Assembly: GCF_013387495.1 (NCBI RefSeq)
Contig: NZ_JABZEE010000042.1
Location: forward strand, 47,487 to 111,486
Direction of reading: 5' to 3'
Origin: Streptomyces sp. PKU-EA00015
GTDB lineage: Bacteria; Actinomycetota; Actinomycetes; Streptomycetales; Streptomycetaceae
DNA: 64,000 bases
Position numbers and translations under genes: made by a program. Under the pieces are notes generated by a model. The model did not search any database. It worked only from the letters and a program-made list of their open reading frames with translations, and had not been told where the DNA came from. This document shows positions 17,363 to 26,500 of the stretch, one piece after another (the stretch's first letter is position 1; each line of letters begins with the position of its first letter).

Positions 17363-20300
17363 CGCTGTCCCTTCCCGGCTCCGCCGGCGGCCGTTCCGTA
17401 CTCGTCGCTGTCGACGGTGGCCGCGGCGTCCGGATCGGTGTCCGTGTCCGAGGCGCCGAAGTTCCAGTCGGGGCCGCTGCCCGCGGGCTCGTCGAGGAAT
17501 GCTCCGCCGCCCGGCAGGAGCAGGTTGATCTCGTTCTCGGTCTCGCGCATGGACATACCGACGGTCAGATCGGTCCACTGCGAGCCGTCGGCACGGCGCA
17601 GGAGACCGCTGACGACGGTGTTCTTGCGCTTCTCCTTGCGGTATCCGAGGGCGGCGCTGCTTTCGTCGCGCTTGCGGCGCCACTCGTCCTTGAGCCGGTC
17701 CAGGCGTTCGCCGAGGTACTGACGGGCACGCTCCCGGCCCACCCGTTCTGCCCGTTCGAGGAGTCGCCGTTCCACCTCCGCCGCTAGTGGGCCGTCCAGA
17801 TCGACGTCGTGGGCGTCGAGGTTCCGCGAGGTGTCGTACGCGGCATGGCGCAGCGCTGCGACATAGGTGGCGGCGACGCCGCGGTCGAGGGCTCGGCGGG
17901 TGAAGGGGGTGACCGACAGCGCTTCGACTTGCCGGTAGAAGGTGGCGTGGTAGTGCTCGAAGTCCTCGTAGTGGGCGAGGTCGCGCGGCCGCGCCCAGTT
18001 GTAGAGGGTGACGACGAGGCCGGGTCGCTTCGCGTCCCGGCCGACGCGGGACGACGCCTGGATGTACTCGGCGGTGTTCTTGGGCTGCCCCACGACGAGC
18101 ATGAGTCCGAAGCGGGAGACGTCGACGCCGACCTGGAGCATGGAGGTGGCGAGAACGACGTCGACGGCCTGGCGCATGAAGGGGGTCATCGAAGCGCGGG
18201 GCTCGCGCTTCTCCTTGTGGGCCGCCGCGTACTCGCGGAGAAACGCGTGCCGCCTCGCGGATGTGTCACGCTCGGGATCGAAACCGGTCTCCAGGCGCTT
18301 GAGTGCCGCGCCGATGTCCGAGGAGGAGATGCGGGACGTCAGTTCCTGGATGCTGAGCATCCCGGTCCTGCTGATGATGCGGTCGGACAGGGTGTCCTGT
18401 CCCTTGCGGCTGCCGTTGGAACGGACGCGGGTGGTGATGTCGTCGTCCATGTAGCGGCGCATGCCCGCGAGTTCGCGGGTCGCGTTGAAGTAGCCGACGA
18501 GCGTCATGTACGGGTCAGCGGGCTTGCCGTAGTCGTCGAAGAGCTGCTGGCCGGCGAGCAGGAGGATCTCCGCCACCCGGATCTCGGCGGCCTTGAGGCG
18601 GGTGCCGTGGGCGCAGACGCCAAGGTATCGGCGGCCCGGGTTCTCGCGGCTGAGTTCGACCTGCCGGGAGAAGAACGTGTCGCCGACGTCGAGCACCTGC
18701 GGCGGGAAGACGGCGACCTTGCGGCCGAAGACGCCGAGGACCTGGTCCGCGGCGCGCTTGGTGGTGGCCGTCGAGGCGACGATCTTCGGCCCGGCCTCGT
18801 GGCGGCGTCCGTCGGCGTCGCGCACCCCCCATGTGCACAGCTGGTCGATGGCGGACTCGAAGAGACCGACCGTGGTGCCGAGCGCGCCGGAGATCAAATG
18901 CAGCTCGTCCTGGATGATCAGGTCCGGCGGGCGCAGCCGGGTGACGGGCTGCGCGGTGACGCCGGGCAGTGGGCCCTTGGCGTGATGGCGGCTGCCGCAG
19001 CCGGTCTTGGCGTCCAGGTCGTCGTGGCGGTAGCCGTGGCGCGGGCAGAGCTCGGTGACCCGGCCGAACAGCAGGCCCGCGTACCCGTTCCACGGAAGCT
19101 GGGCGAACTTGTCGACGGTGGCGATCAGCAGCGAGGGGGCGAGGCGGTAGATCTCCTCGTCGACGGTGAGGACGGGAATGCCTTCGCCCGGGGCGTCGAG
19201 CCGCGAGAAGGGGCACCGGTCCTCCCCCTCGCCCCGTGGGCAGTACAGCACGACACGGCGGCGGCCTTCGTCGTACTCCATGTGGTTGCGGGCGGTCAGG
19301 CCGGTGCCGCACCAGGGGCAGGTGAGGACCTGGAGCACGCGGGCGTGTTTGTCGCTGGCGTTCTCCTTGGCGTCCGCGATCTGTTCCTTCGCCTCGTCGA
19401 ACCAGTTCGGCGAGACGGAGGTGCCCACCCACAGTCCGATGCGGAACGGCGTGGCGCCCCAGCGCACGTCCCGCGCGAACTCCTCACGGCGCAGCACTTC
19501 GCAGGCGCTGACCAGTGCCGCGGCGCGCTGGAACTGCTGGGCGGTCAGCAGGCGCAGGGTGTAGCGCATGAGGACGCCGACACCCGCCTCGCCGCTGCGC
19601 GCGTCCGTGCCCGAGCCGATGGTGCCCTGAAGTCGGCGCAGCGCGAAGGTGTAAGCGGCGAGGCCGAGGTAGGCCTCCGTTTTGCCACCGCCGGTAGGGA
19701 AGAACAGCAGGTCGACGAGTGCCTCGCGGCCGGTGCCGCGGTGCGGGTGCCCCGGGTAGGTGAGGGAGGCGAGGTTGAGGAGCACGAAGGCGAGCTGGAA
19801 GGGCCGCCAGCTGGCGGCCTCCTTCCCCTTGGCGCGGACCGCGTCGTACGCCTCCCGGTACGACTCCCGCTCGTCCTCCCGGCCGGCGCGGGCGGCGGCG
19901 ATGGCGGTGTTGCGACGCTGGAGGGCCATGGCCCGGTTGGCGAACCGGAAGGCTTCGAGAGCGTTGTTGTCGGCGACGAGTGTGTCGATGCCGAGGGTGA
20001 TGCGGTCGCAGATCTCGACGGCCTGGTCGATGGCGACGAGCGCCGACTCCCTCAGATCGTCCGGGAGTGACTGTGCGCTGCGACGCTGCCGTTCGAGCCA
20101 GATCCCGTAGCCGTCGGCGAGGGGGGCGAGCGCGGTGCTGAGTTCGTCACGTCGGGCGGGCACGGCGAGGGCCGCGAGCTCGTCCATGCCCAACTCGAGT
20201 CCCCCCAGCAGGTCCTGCTCCCCGACGCTGGGTGCGGTGGTGGCGCGGACGTCGTACTCGGGGAGCCAGGTTGTGGTGAGCCGGTGGGCGTTGCGCTCCC

Positions 20301-21177
20301 CTTCGCGCACCTCGGCGTGCACGGCGACGTTGCGTCCCTTCGCGTGACTGAGGCTGTCCCGGTACAGGAGCCGCAGACGACGGTCTTCGGCGTCCTCCGG
20401 AGCGTTTCCCCGGTTCGCCTGGTCGAGGGGGTCGTCGACGGGGAAGAAGACGGCTGCCTGGTCGTCGGGGAAGGCAGTGACCTCGAGACTGGTCTGGAAG
20501 AGCCAGTGGGCGTCTCGCGCATCCCTGCTGTCGTCCTGCCGGTTCACCAGGGTGAGCTCGACGATGCGGAGGTCCTCGCCCGCCCGGCCGACATGACGCC
20601 GCACCTGCACGTCGAGAACGACGGCGTCCTCCTCGAGGGGGACGGTCCGGTCGGCGGCGCCGGTGACGTCGATGTCCTTCAGGTGCTCGACGGGCTCGCG
20701 CAACCAGACCCGACGGGTGGTGCCCCGGTCGGTGGCTTCCTCCGACTGCCTGTAGCGGCCCCACCTCGCGGTAACGCTGAGAGTGCCGACGGATGCCGGA
20801 ACGGTGAACGACATGCCCATGGTCGAGGCCCAGATGTGGCCGGCCGCCTGCGGTGTGAGCCGGTCCTGCTGCTCGTTGTCGTCGCGTTCGGTCTCGTCCC
20901 CCGAGTCGCCGTCCGCGCTCTGCGCCGCGGCCAACGCAATCCTGTCCGCCGTCACCGCGCCGGGCCGAGGGCCCAGCATGCCGACGAGATACCGGTCCCG
21001 GGGACCGGAAGAGGCAGTGGAGAGCGTCTCGCTCTCACCGTCCCACGGTCCGAGAAGGTCGCGCCGGATGTACGTGACGAGTCCGTCGCGCACCGCGTAG
21101 GAGTCTCCGGCCTTGAACGTCTGTGGGACTTCGTCGAGCGGATGCGGGACGGCGGCCTGGTCGGGCTGGGCCGGCAT
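17359..21177 (-). CDS. drmA: DISARM helicase DrmA
   Basis: 1272 residues, ATG 21177. It is an SF2 helicase with Walker A PTGGGKTEAYLGLAAY near residue 493, DExH-like box LIIQDELHLISG near 755, a zinc-binding CPWCGTGL ... insert near 620 between the lobes, and motif VI EYIQASSRVGRDAKRPG near 1040. The length and the DELH-ISG box match DrmA. It is the first gene of the drmABC operon and diverges from the UvrD-like helicase gene at 21355. The 177-base gap holds one copy of the TTGAC-N3-GTTCACA element on the opposite strand. DrmA with DrmB loads on DNA ends and drives restriction. Confidence 0.92.
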   Translation of the reverse strand: MPAQPDQAAVPHPLDEVPQTFKAGDSYAVRDGLVTYIRRDLLGPWDGESETLSTASSGPRDRYLVGMLGPRPGAVTADRIALAAAQSADGDSGDETERDDNEQQDRLTPQAAGHIWASTMGMSFTVPASVGTLSVTARWGRYRQSEEATDRGTTRRVWLREPVEHLKDIDVTGAADRTVPLEEDAVVLDVQVRRHVGRAGEDLRIVELTLVNRQDDSRDARDAHWLFQTSLEVTAFPDDQAAVFFPVDDPLDQANRGNAPEDAEDRRLRLLYRDSLSHAKGRNVAVHAEVREGERNAHRLTTTWLPEYDVRATTAPSVGEQDLLGGLELGMDELAALAVPARRDELSTALAPLADGYGIWLERQRRSAQSLPDDLRESALVAIDQAVEICDRITLGIDTLVADNNALEAFRFANRAMALQRRNTAIAAARAGREDERESYREAYDAVRAKGKEAASWRPFQLAFVLLNLASLTYPGHPHRGTGREALVDLLFFPTGGGKTEAYLGLAAYTFALRRLQGTIGSGTDARSGEAGVGVLMRYTLRLLTAQQFQRAAALVSACEVLRREEFARDVRWGATPFRIGLWVGTSVSPNWFDEAKEQIADAKENASDKHARVLQVLTCPWCGTGLTARNHMEYDEGRRRVVLYCPRGEGEDRCPFSRLDAPGEGIPVLTVDEEIYRLAPSLLIATVDKFAQLPWNGYAGLLFGRVTELCPRHGYRHDDLDAKTGCGSRHHAKGPLPGVTAQPVTRLRPPDLIIQDELHLISGALGTTVGLFESAIDQLCTWGVRDADGRRHEAGPKIVASTATTKRAADQVLGVFGRKVAVFPPQVLDVGDTFFSRQVELSRENPGRRYLGVCAHGTRLKAAEIRVAEILLLAGQQLFDDYGKPADPYMTLVGYFNATRELAGMRRYMDDDITTRVRSNGSRKGQDTLSDRIISRTGMLSIQELTSRISSSDIGAALKRLETGFDPERDTSARRHAFLREYAAAHKEKREPRASMTPFMRQAVDVVLATSMLQVGVDVSRFGLMLVVGQPKNTAEYIQASSRVGRDAKRPGLVVTLYNWARPRDLAHYEDFEHYHATFYRQVEALSVTPFTRRALDRGVAATYVAALRHAAYDTSRNLDAHDVDLDGPLAAEVERRLLERAERVGRERARQYLGERLDRLKDEWRRKRDESSAALGYRKEKRKNTVVSGLLRRADGSQWTDLTVGMSMRETENEINLLLPGGGAFLDEPAGSGPDWNFGASDTDTDPDAAATVDSDEYGTAAGGAGKGQR

Positions 21178-21252
21178 GCGGTGGGTCCTTTCGGACGACG
21201 GAACCGGGGCGCGGAAGCAGTGGGCCTACAACCGCAGGAGCAATATAGACCG

Positions 21253-21267
21253 TTGACTCAGTTCACA
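21253..21267 (+). promoter_or_regulatory. Shared island motif TTGAC-N3-GTTCACA
   Basis: TTGACTCAGTTCACA, identical over 15 bases to the copy at 30096-30110. It lies ~88 bases before the UvrD-like helicase start, inside the divergent gap to drmA. No -10 box stands at standard spacing, so an operator or activator site is as likely as a -35 box. Confidence 0.55.
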
Positions 21268-21354
21268 CAAGGAAAGGAGGGACTCTCGTCGTCCGGCGCC
21301 CGGACTCTCTACTCTGGTCCTGACCACCGTCGACCGCGCGACCCGAGGACGCCC

Positions 21355-23526
21355 ATGCCCCGACTCGCCCTTTCCGACGACTTCGTCGCGGATCTGATCT
21401 CCCTGCAGAGACCTGTGCAGAAGGAGGTCAACGACGCGATTCAGATGTTCCGGAGCATGACCGTCCCCCAACTTCATGCCAGCAAGGGAATACATCTGGA
21501 GAAGCTCGAGCGGGCGCGCGACCCCCGCATCCGCACCATACGCGTCACCAAGTTCTACCGGGGCGTACTTCTGGCACCTGACGACGGCAGCGACCTGTTC
21601 ACGCTGCTGCGGGTAGCGCCGCACGACGACGCGATCAGCTGGGCGGTGAAGCGCGCCTACTCCGTCAACGGCGCCACCGGCGCCCTGGAGGTGCGCAACG
21701 TCGAGGCTCTCGAGCAGATGGAGACGTATTTCGAGACGAAGGCGGACACGACTCCCACCCGCCTCTTCGACAAGCACTCCGACACCGTGCTCCGCAATCT
21801 CGGCATCGACGATCAGGTGCTGCGCCTGGCGCGCGTCTGCGTCACCGCCGAGGACTTGGGCGTGATGACGCCTCCTATAATGCCGGCCGACCAGTACGAG
21901 GTGCTGGAGTACTTGGCCGACGGGTGGTCGGCGGACGATGTGTGGGAGCAGGTGATCGCACCACGCGGCCAGACGGTGCGCACCGCCGAGGAGCGTCCCG
22001 TCGTGACGCTGTCCGAGGCGATCCTCAACACCCCGAACCGGATCGTCGAGGTCACCGGCCCCGGCGAGTTGGAGCGCATCCTCGCCGAGGACCTCATGCG
22101 CTGGCGCATCTTCCTGCACCCGGCCCAGCGGCGGTACGCCTACCACCCGGGCTTCAACGGCTCCGCACAGGTCACCGGTGGCCCCGGCACCGGCAAGACG
22201 GTGGTCGCCCTGCACCGGGTGCGTCATCTCCTGCGCACCGGCCGCGACGGCGAGCGCATACTGCTGACCACCTTCACCAACGCCATGGGGGCGGCGCTGC
22301 GCGACAGCCTGTCCCTGCTCCTCGGTGATGCGGACGCCCATCTGCTGGAGCGGGTGGACGTCACGACGGTGGACTCGCTCGCGGCCCGTGTCGTACGCGA
22401 GTCCCGTGGCCGGATGCACAAGCCGCTGTCGGCGGCGGCCGAGCGCAGCGCCTGGACGAGGGCCACGGCCCGAGAGGACCTGCCGTGGACCGAACAGTTC
22501 CTGGCCCAGGAGTACCGCAACGTCGTCCTGGCTCAGGGGCTGCGGACGCCGGAGGAGTATCTGCGCTGTGTACGGCGCGGGCGCGGCACACAGGTGGGCC
22601 GGGTGCAGCGAGCGCGGCTGTGGCGGGTGATGGAGCGGTTCACGGCGGACCTGGCTTCGCGTGACTCGGCGACGTACACGCAGTTGTGCGACCAGGCGGC
22701 GGAGCTGCTGCGGGCGAGTGGCCCGCGCTACCGGCATGTGGTCGTCGACGAGGCGCAGGACCTGCACCCGGCCCAGTGGCGGGTGCTCCGGGCCTGTGCG
22801 GCACCGCAGTCGGACGACATCTTCCTCGTCGGTGACCCTCATCAGCGCATCTACGACTCGCGGGTCTCGCTGCGCTCTCTCGGTGTCCATGTCCGGGGGC
22901 GAACGTCGCGGTTGCGGATCAACTACCGCAGCACGGACGAGATTCTGCGCTGGTCGGCCTCGCTGCTGGACGGCCGCCCGGTCGGCCGCCTCGGCGAGGA
23001 CGACGATGACGACGGCGGCCGGGACTCGCTGCGGGGCTACCGCTCCGAGCTCCACGGCCGTGTCCCGTCGGCGCGGGGGTACGGCAGCCAGGACGAGGAA
23101 CTCCGGGCGCTGGTGGTGCAGATCAGGGTCTGGATCGACCAGGACGGTGTCAAGCCCTCCGAGGTCGCGGTGTGCGCGCGTTTCAACACGCTGGTCGACG
23201 CGGTGATCGTCCGACTGCGCAGGGAGGGCATCGCCGCGGTCGCGGTCAAGGACGATCCCGGCCCCGGGGTCTCGGGCGTGCGAGTGGGCACGATGCACGC
23301 CATGAAGGGGCTGGAGTTCCGCTGCGTGGCCGTCGTCGGCGTGACGTCCAGTGTGCTGCCGTTCGCCCACCAGGTGACGCCTGCCGAGGTGGACCCGCTC
23401 CAGCACGAGCAGGATCTGCTGGCCGAGCACTGCCTGCTGTTCGTGGCGTGCACCCGGGCCCGCGACGCGCTGGCCGTCTCGTGGAGCGGGCAGCGCAGTC
23501 CGATGCTGGACCCGGTGGCCGACTGA
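21355..23526 (+). CDS. UvrD/Rep-type helicase with RelE-like N-terminus
   Basis: 723 residues, ATG 21355 preceded by GAGGA. Residues 1-100 resemble a RelE/ParE-fold domain (LHLEKL-like GIHLEKLERARDPRIRTIRVTKFYRGVLLAPDDG). The remainder is an SF1A helicase: Walker A GGPGTGKTVVALHRVRHL (~277), DEAQD (~465), GDPHQRIYDSR (motif III), NYRSTDEIL (motif IV), VRVGTMHAMKGLEFRCV (motif V) and VACTRARDAL (motif VI). There is no visible nuclease domain. It diverges from drmA and converges with the giant helicase gene. Such proteins are frequent in actinobacterial defence islands. It could assist DISARM or act alone; a relic of a related gene lies at 13.6 kb on the far side of drmC. Confidence 0.85.
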   Translation: MPRLALSDDFVADLISLQRPVQKEVNDAIQMFRSMTVPQLHASKGIHLEKLERARDPRIRTIRVTKFYRGVLLAPDDGSDLFTLLRVAPHDDAISWAVKRAYSVNGATGALEVRNVEALEQMETYFETKADTTPTRLFDKHSDTVLRNLGIDDQVLRLARVCVTAEDLGVMTPPIMPADQYEVLEYLADGWSADDVWEQVIAPRGQTVRTAEERPVVTLSEAILNTPNRIVEVTGPGELERILAEDLMRWRIFLHPAQRRYAYHPGFNGSAQVTGGPGTGKTVVALHRVRHLLRTGRDGERILLTTFTNAMGAALRDSLSLLLGDADAHLLERVDVTTVDSLAARVVRESRGRMHKPLSAAAERSAWTRATAREDLPWTEQFLAQEYRNVVLAQGLRTPEEYLRCVRRGRGTQVGRVQRARLWRVMERFTADLASRDSATYTQLCDQAAELLRASGPRYRHVVVDEAQDLHPAQWRVLRACAAPQSDDIFLVGDPHQRIYDSRVSLRSLGVHVRGRTSRLRINYRSTDEILRWSASLLDGRPVGRLGEDDDDDGGRDSLRGYRSELHGRVPSARGYGSQDEELRALVVQIRVWIDQDGVKPSEVAVCARFNTLVDAVIVRLRREGIAAVAVKDDPGPGVSGVRVGTMHAMKGLEFRCVAVVGVTSSVLPFAHQVTPAEVDPLQHEQDLLAEHCLLFVACTRARDALAVSWSGQRSPMLDPVAD

Positions 23527-23533
23527 GACCTTC

Positions 23534-23566
23534 TACCGGCCGTCGCCCGGGGCGCGGCGGCCGGTA
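23534..23566. terminator. Bidirectional hairpin terminator
   Basis: TACCGGCCG at 23534-23542 pairs with CGGCCGGTA at 23558-23566, with further pairing inside. It lies in the 52-base gap between two convergent helicase genes. Confidence 0.7.
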
Positions 23567-23578
23567 CGGGTCGGCCTC

Positions 23579-26500
23579 TCAGGCCCGGATCTCACGGACC
23601 ACCACCTTGTGCGCTTTGTCCGCGGAGGCGTTGTACGACACCTCACGCCCTGCTCGCTGCCACATCAGGGCATGCCCGAGCGGCGACGACGGTGAAACGA
23701 TGTCCGCGCCGTCGGTGGGCAGTTCGGCGACCGTGTAAAGCGTCTCCTCGTCCAATTGGCCGTCGAACTCGAGCACCAGCAGGGCGCCGGGTACGACCGT
23801 TTGCGGCGCTCCGGAGCCGTCGACGGCGACCGTGTCGAGGAATCCTCGCAGGAACGCCAGCCGCTTGGTACGGCGATCACGCTGATCGGCCTGTGTCTTG
23901 CGCAGGAACACCAGGTTGGCGGCGTCGATGCCGTCCGGTGTCTCGTCGGGCGCATCGATGGCTGCCTGCAGTTGTTGCATCTCCCCCAGCAGGCGCCGGA
24001 AGGCAGCAGCCGGAATCGACTGGATGGGGAAGCGCCCGGCCGCAGGGCGGGGCTCGGACGGCCGCTCTCCGGTGCCGACGGAGGACGCCTGTCGCACGGT
24101 CGGCGCCTTCGGGGGCCGGGCAGCCTGCCGATGCGCGGGTAGCTGCGCGGTGGGCGTCCGATCGGCCGGCACCGGACCCGCCGCTGCCGGTTCGGCGGGG
24201 AACAGGGCTGCAGCGGGCTCGCCCGAGACCGGAGGCACCGGGGTCCGGTCCACCGGTTCGGCCGAGGCGGACTCTCCTGCGGGCCGCAGTGAGCCGGGCT
24301 GCTCGCCCGTGGACCGCTGGGTCTCGGAGTGCTCGTTCGGCCCGGCTACGGCGACCCCGAACTCCTTGTCCGGCCCGGCAGTTTCGGTAAAGCGGTAGGT
24401 GTCCTCCGGTCCACTTGCGCCTGCCCACTGCCGGTCGGTCGCGACCTCCTCGGCCGCCTCTTCCTCGTCGTCCTCCTTGACCGGCTCGATGCCCAGCCGC
24501 TCCAGCTCCGCCCACAGCGGCGTGAGCGCCTGATCACGGTCCAGGTGGAAGCGGCTGCCGCGGATGCGGACGAACGTCCAGTCGACGCGCTCCAGATCCC
24601 GCTGACGGGCAGCGGCCGTGGACGCGTCGTCGCCTTCGGCGAACGCGTCGCCGTCGCATGCCACGGCGAGGCGCCGCGTACCGCCCTCGACGACCAGGTC
24701 GATCGCGTGCCGGCCGACCCGATAGCCGGGCCGCACCCGGTAGCCGCGTGCCGTCAGTTCCAGGTAGACCTTCTGCTGGAAGAGGCTGTCGAAGGCCTCG
24801 TGCCGCACGTCCGGCAGCACTGCTCCCTCGACAGCAAGGGTCTCCTCCTCCGCGGGGCGGGTCAGGTGGTCGAGCCACTGCCGGCGCAGGTCGTTCTCGT
24901 GGAACTGTTCGGTGCGGGCGCTGTGGAACACCCACAGCTGGTCCTGGGCGCGGGAGGCGGCAACGTTGAGGCGCTGTTCGTACGTCTTGCCGTTGAAACC
25001 GCCCGGCACCGTCCCGGCGGCGGTGGTGGGTGAGTTGACGCATGAGACGAACATGACGTGGCGCTCGTCGCCCTGGAAGTCCTCCGCATCACCGACGCGG
25101 ATGCGCCGTGCCTCACGCTGCTCGTAGTCGAGGCGCTCTGCCAGCAGGTTCTCCAGCTCCGCCAGGTGCGCCTTGCTGCCACGCAGGCTGATCACCCCCA
25201 TGGTCCTGCCGTCGTAGGCGGGGTCTTCGCAGCAGCGCACCACCTCGGCGACGAGTGCCTCTGCCTCCGCGACGTTGGCCAAGCGGGAGTTGGCACCCAG
25301 GGCCTCGCCGTTCTCCACGTACACGGTGCGCACCGGCGGCAGGCGGTCGGCGCCGTACTGACGCAGGGGCTGCAGACGGCGGTTGTAACAGAGTTCGTTG
25401 GAGAACGAGATGATCTCCGGCATGCACCGGAAGTGCTCCTTGAGCATGAGCGTGCCGCGGCCCGCGGACAGCGCCTCTGTCAGGTCGAAGAAGCTGGAGT
25501 CGGGCCCGAAGAGGCTGCGGACGTCCGCCTCGAGTCCGGTGAGGAGCCGGTCGCGGAGGTGGAAGTACTCGTCCTGCTTGAGGCCGACGTTGGAGGGGCT
25601 GACCTGCTTGCTGTCGCCGACGACGACCATGCGGTCGGCGAGCCAGCTCAGCAGCATGGCCTCCAGTCCGGACTGGCTGGCCTCGTCGACGATGACGACG
25701 TCGAACATGCCGGGCCGGTCCATGGGGACCGTTTCCGCCACTTGGTGCAGCGGCATGATCCAGGCGGGTACGGCCGTCTGTGCCTTGCTCAGCGCGGCCT
25801 GGGCGTCACGCCGGTAGCGGTGCTGGTACTTGCCTTTGATGCGGCGTGCAGCCTGCTGGTAGGCGCTCAGCGCACGGGACTGGTCGCCGGTGAGCAGTCC
25901 GAGGCAGCGGTGCCAGGCGCGTGCGGCGGCGAGTCTGGCGAGCATGATGCGCGCCTCGTCGTCGGCCTCGGTGAGCTTGCGGCGCAGGGTGCGCTCGGCC
26001 TCCGGGTCGGTGAGCCGCTCCATGCGCTCACGCCAGGCGGACCAGGCCCATGCGGCGGTCAGCGCGGGGAGCCGTTCGTCCCACACGCGGTCCCCGGGGT
26101 TCTCGGTGATCCTTTCGGCGAGCGAGGGGAACGCTTCATGTACCCGGGCGAGAGCCTGATGGTGCTCGGCTCGCAGCCGGGCCGCCTCCCGGACCTCGGC
26201 GATCTCCTGACTGAACTCGCGGTAGCCTTCGCTGTTCCGTTGGCGGACCGCGTCGAGTGCTCGTGCCACCGCGGGCGAGACTTCCGGCCGGTCGCTCCAG
26301 GTGCGCAGCAACTCCTCCGTGTCGGTGATGACCCGGCGCGACTGCTCCGCGGCGCGCAGGGTGGTCGCCGCGCGCAGCAGAGCACGGACGGCGCTCTCGA
26401 CTGCCGCGTCGTGCCAGACGGCGGACGTGAGCTGTGCGGAGGTGGCGGCGGCCGTCAGCACGTCGGTCCGTGCGGCACCGACGGCGAGGACCGCTTCGAG

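Noticed and set aside
20284..21354. In-frame upstream extension of the UvrD-like helicase by ~357 codons
   Set aside because: It runs antisense through drmA, lacks protein-like composition and would ignore the ribosome site at 21355.
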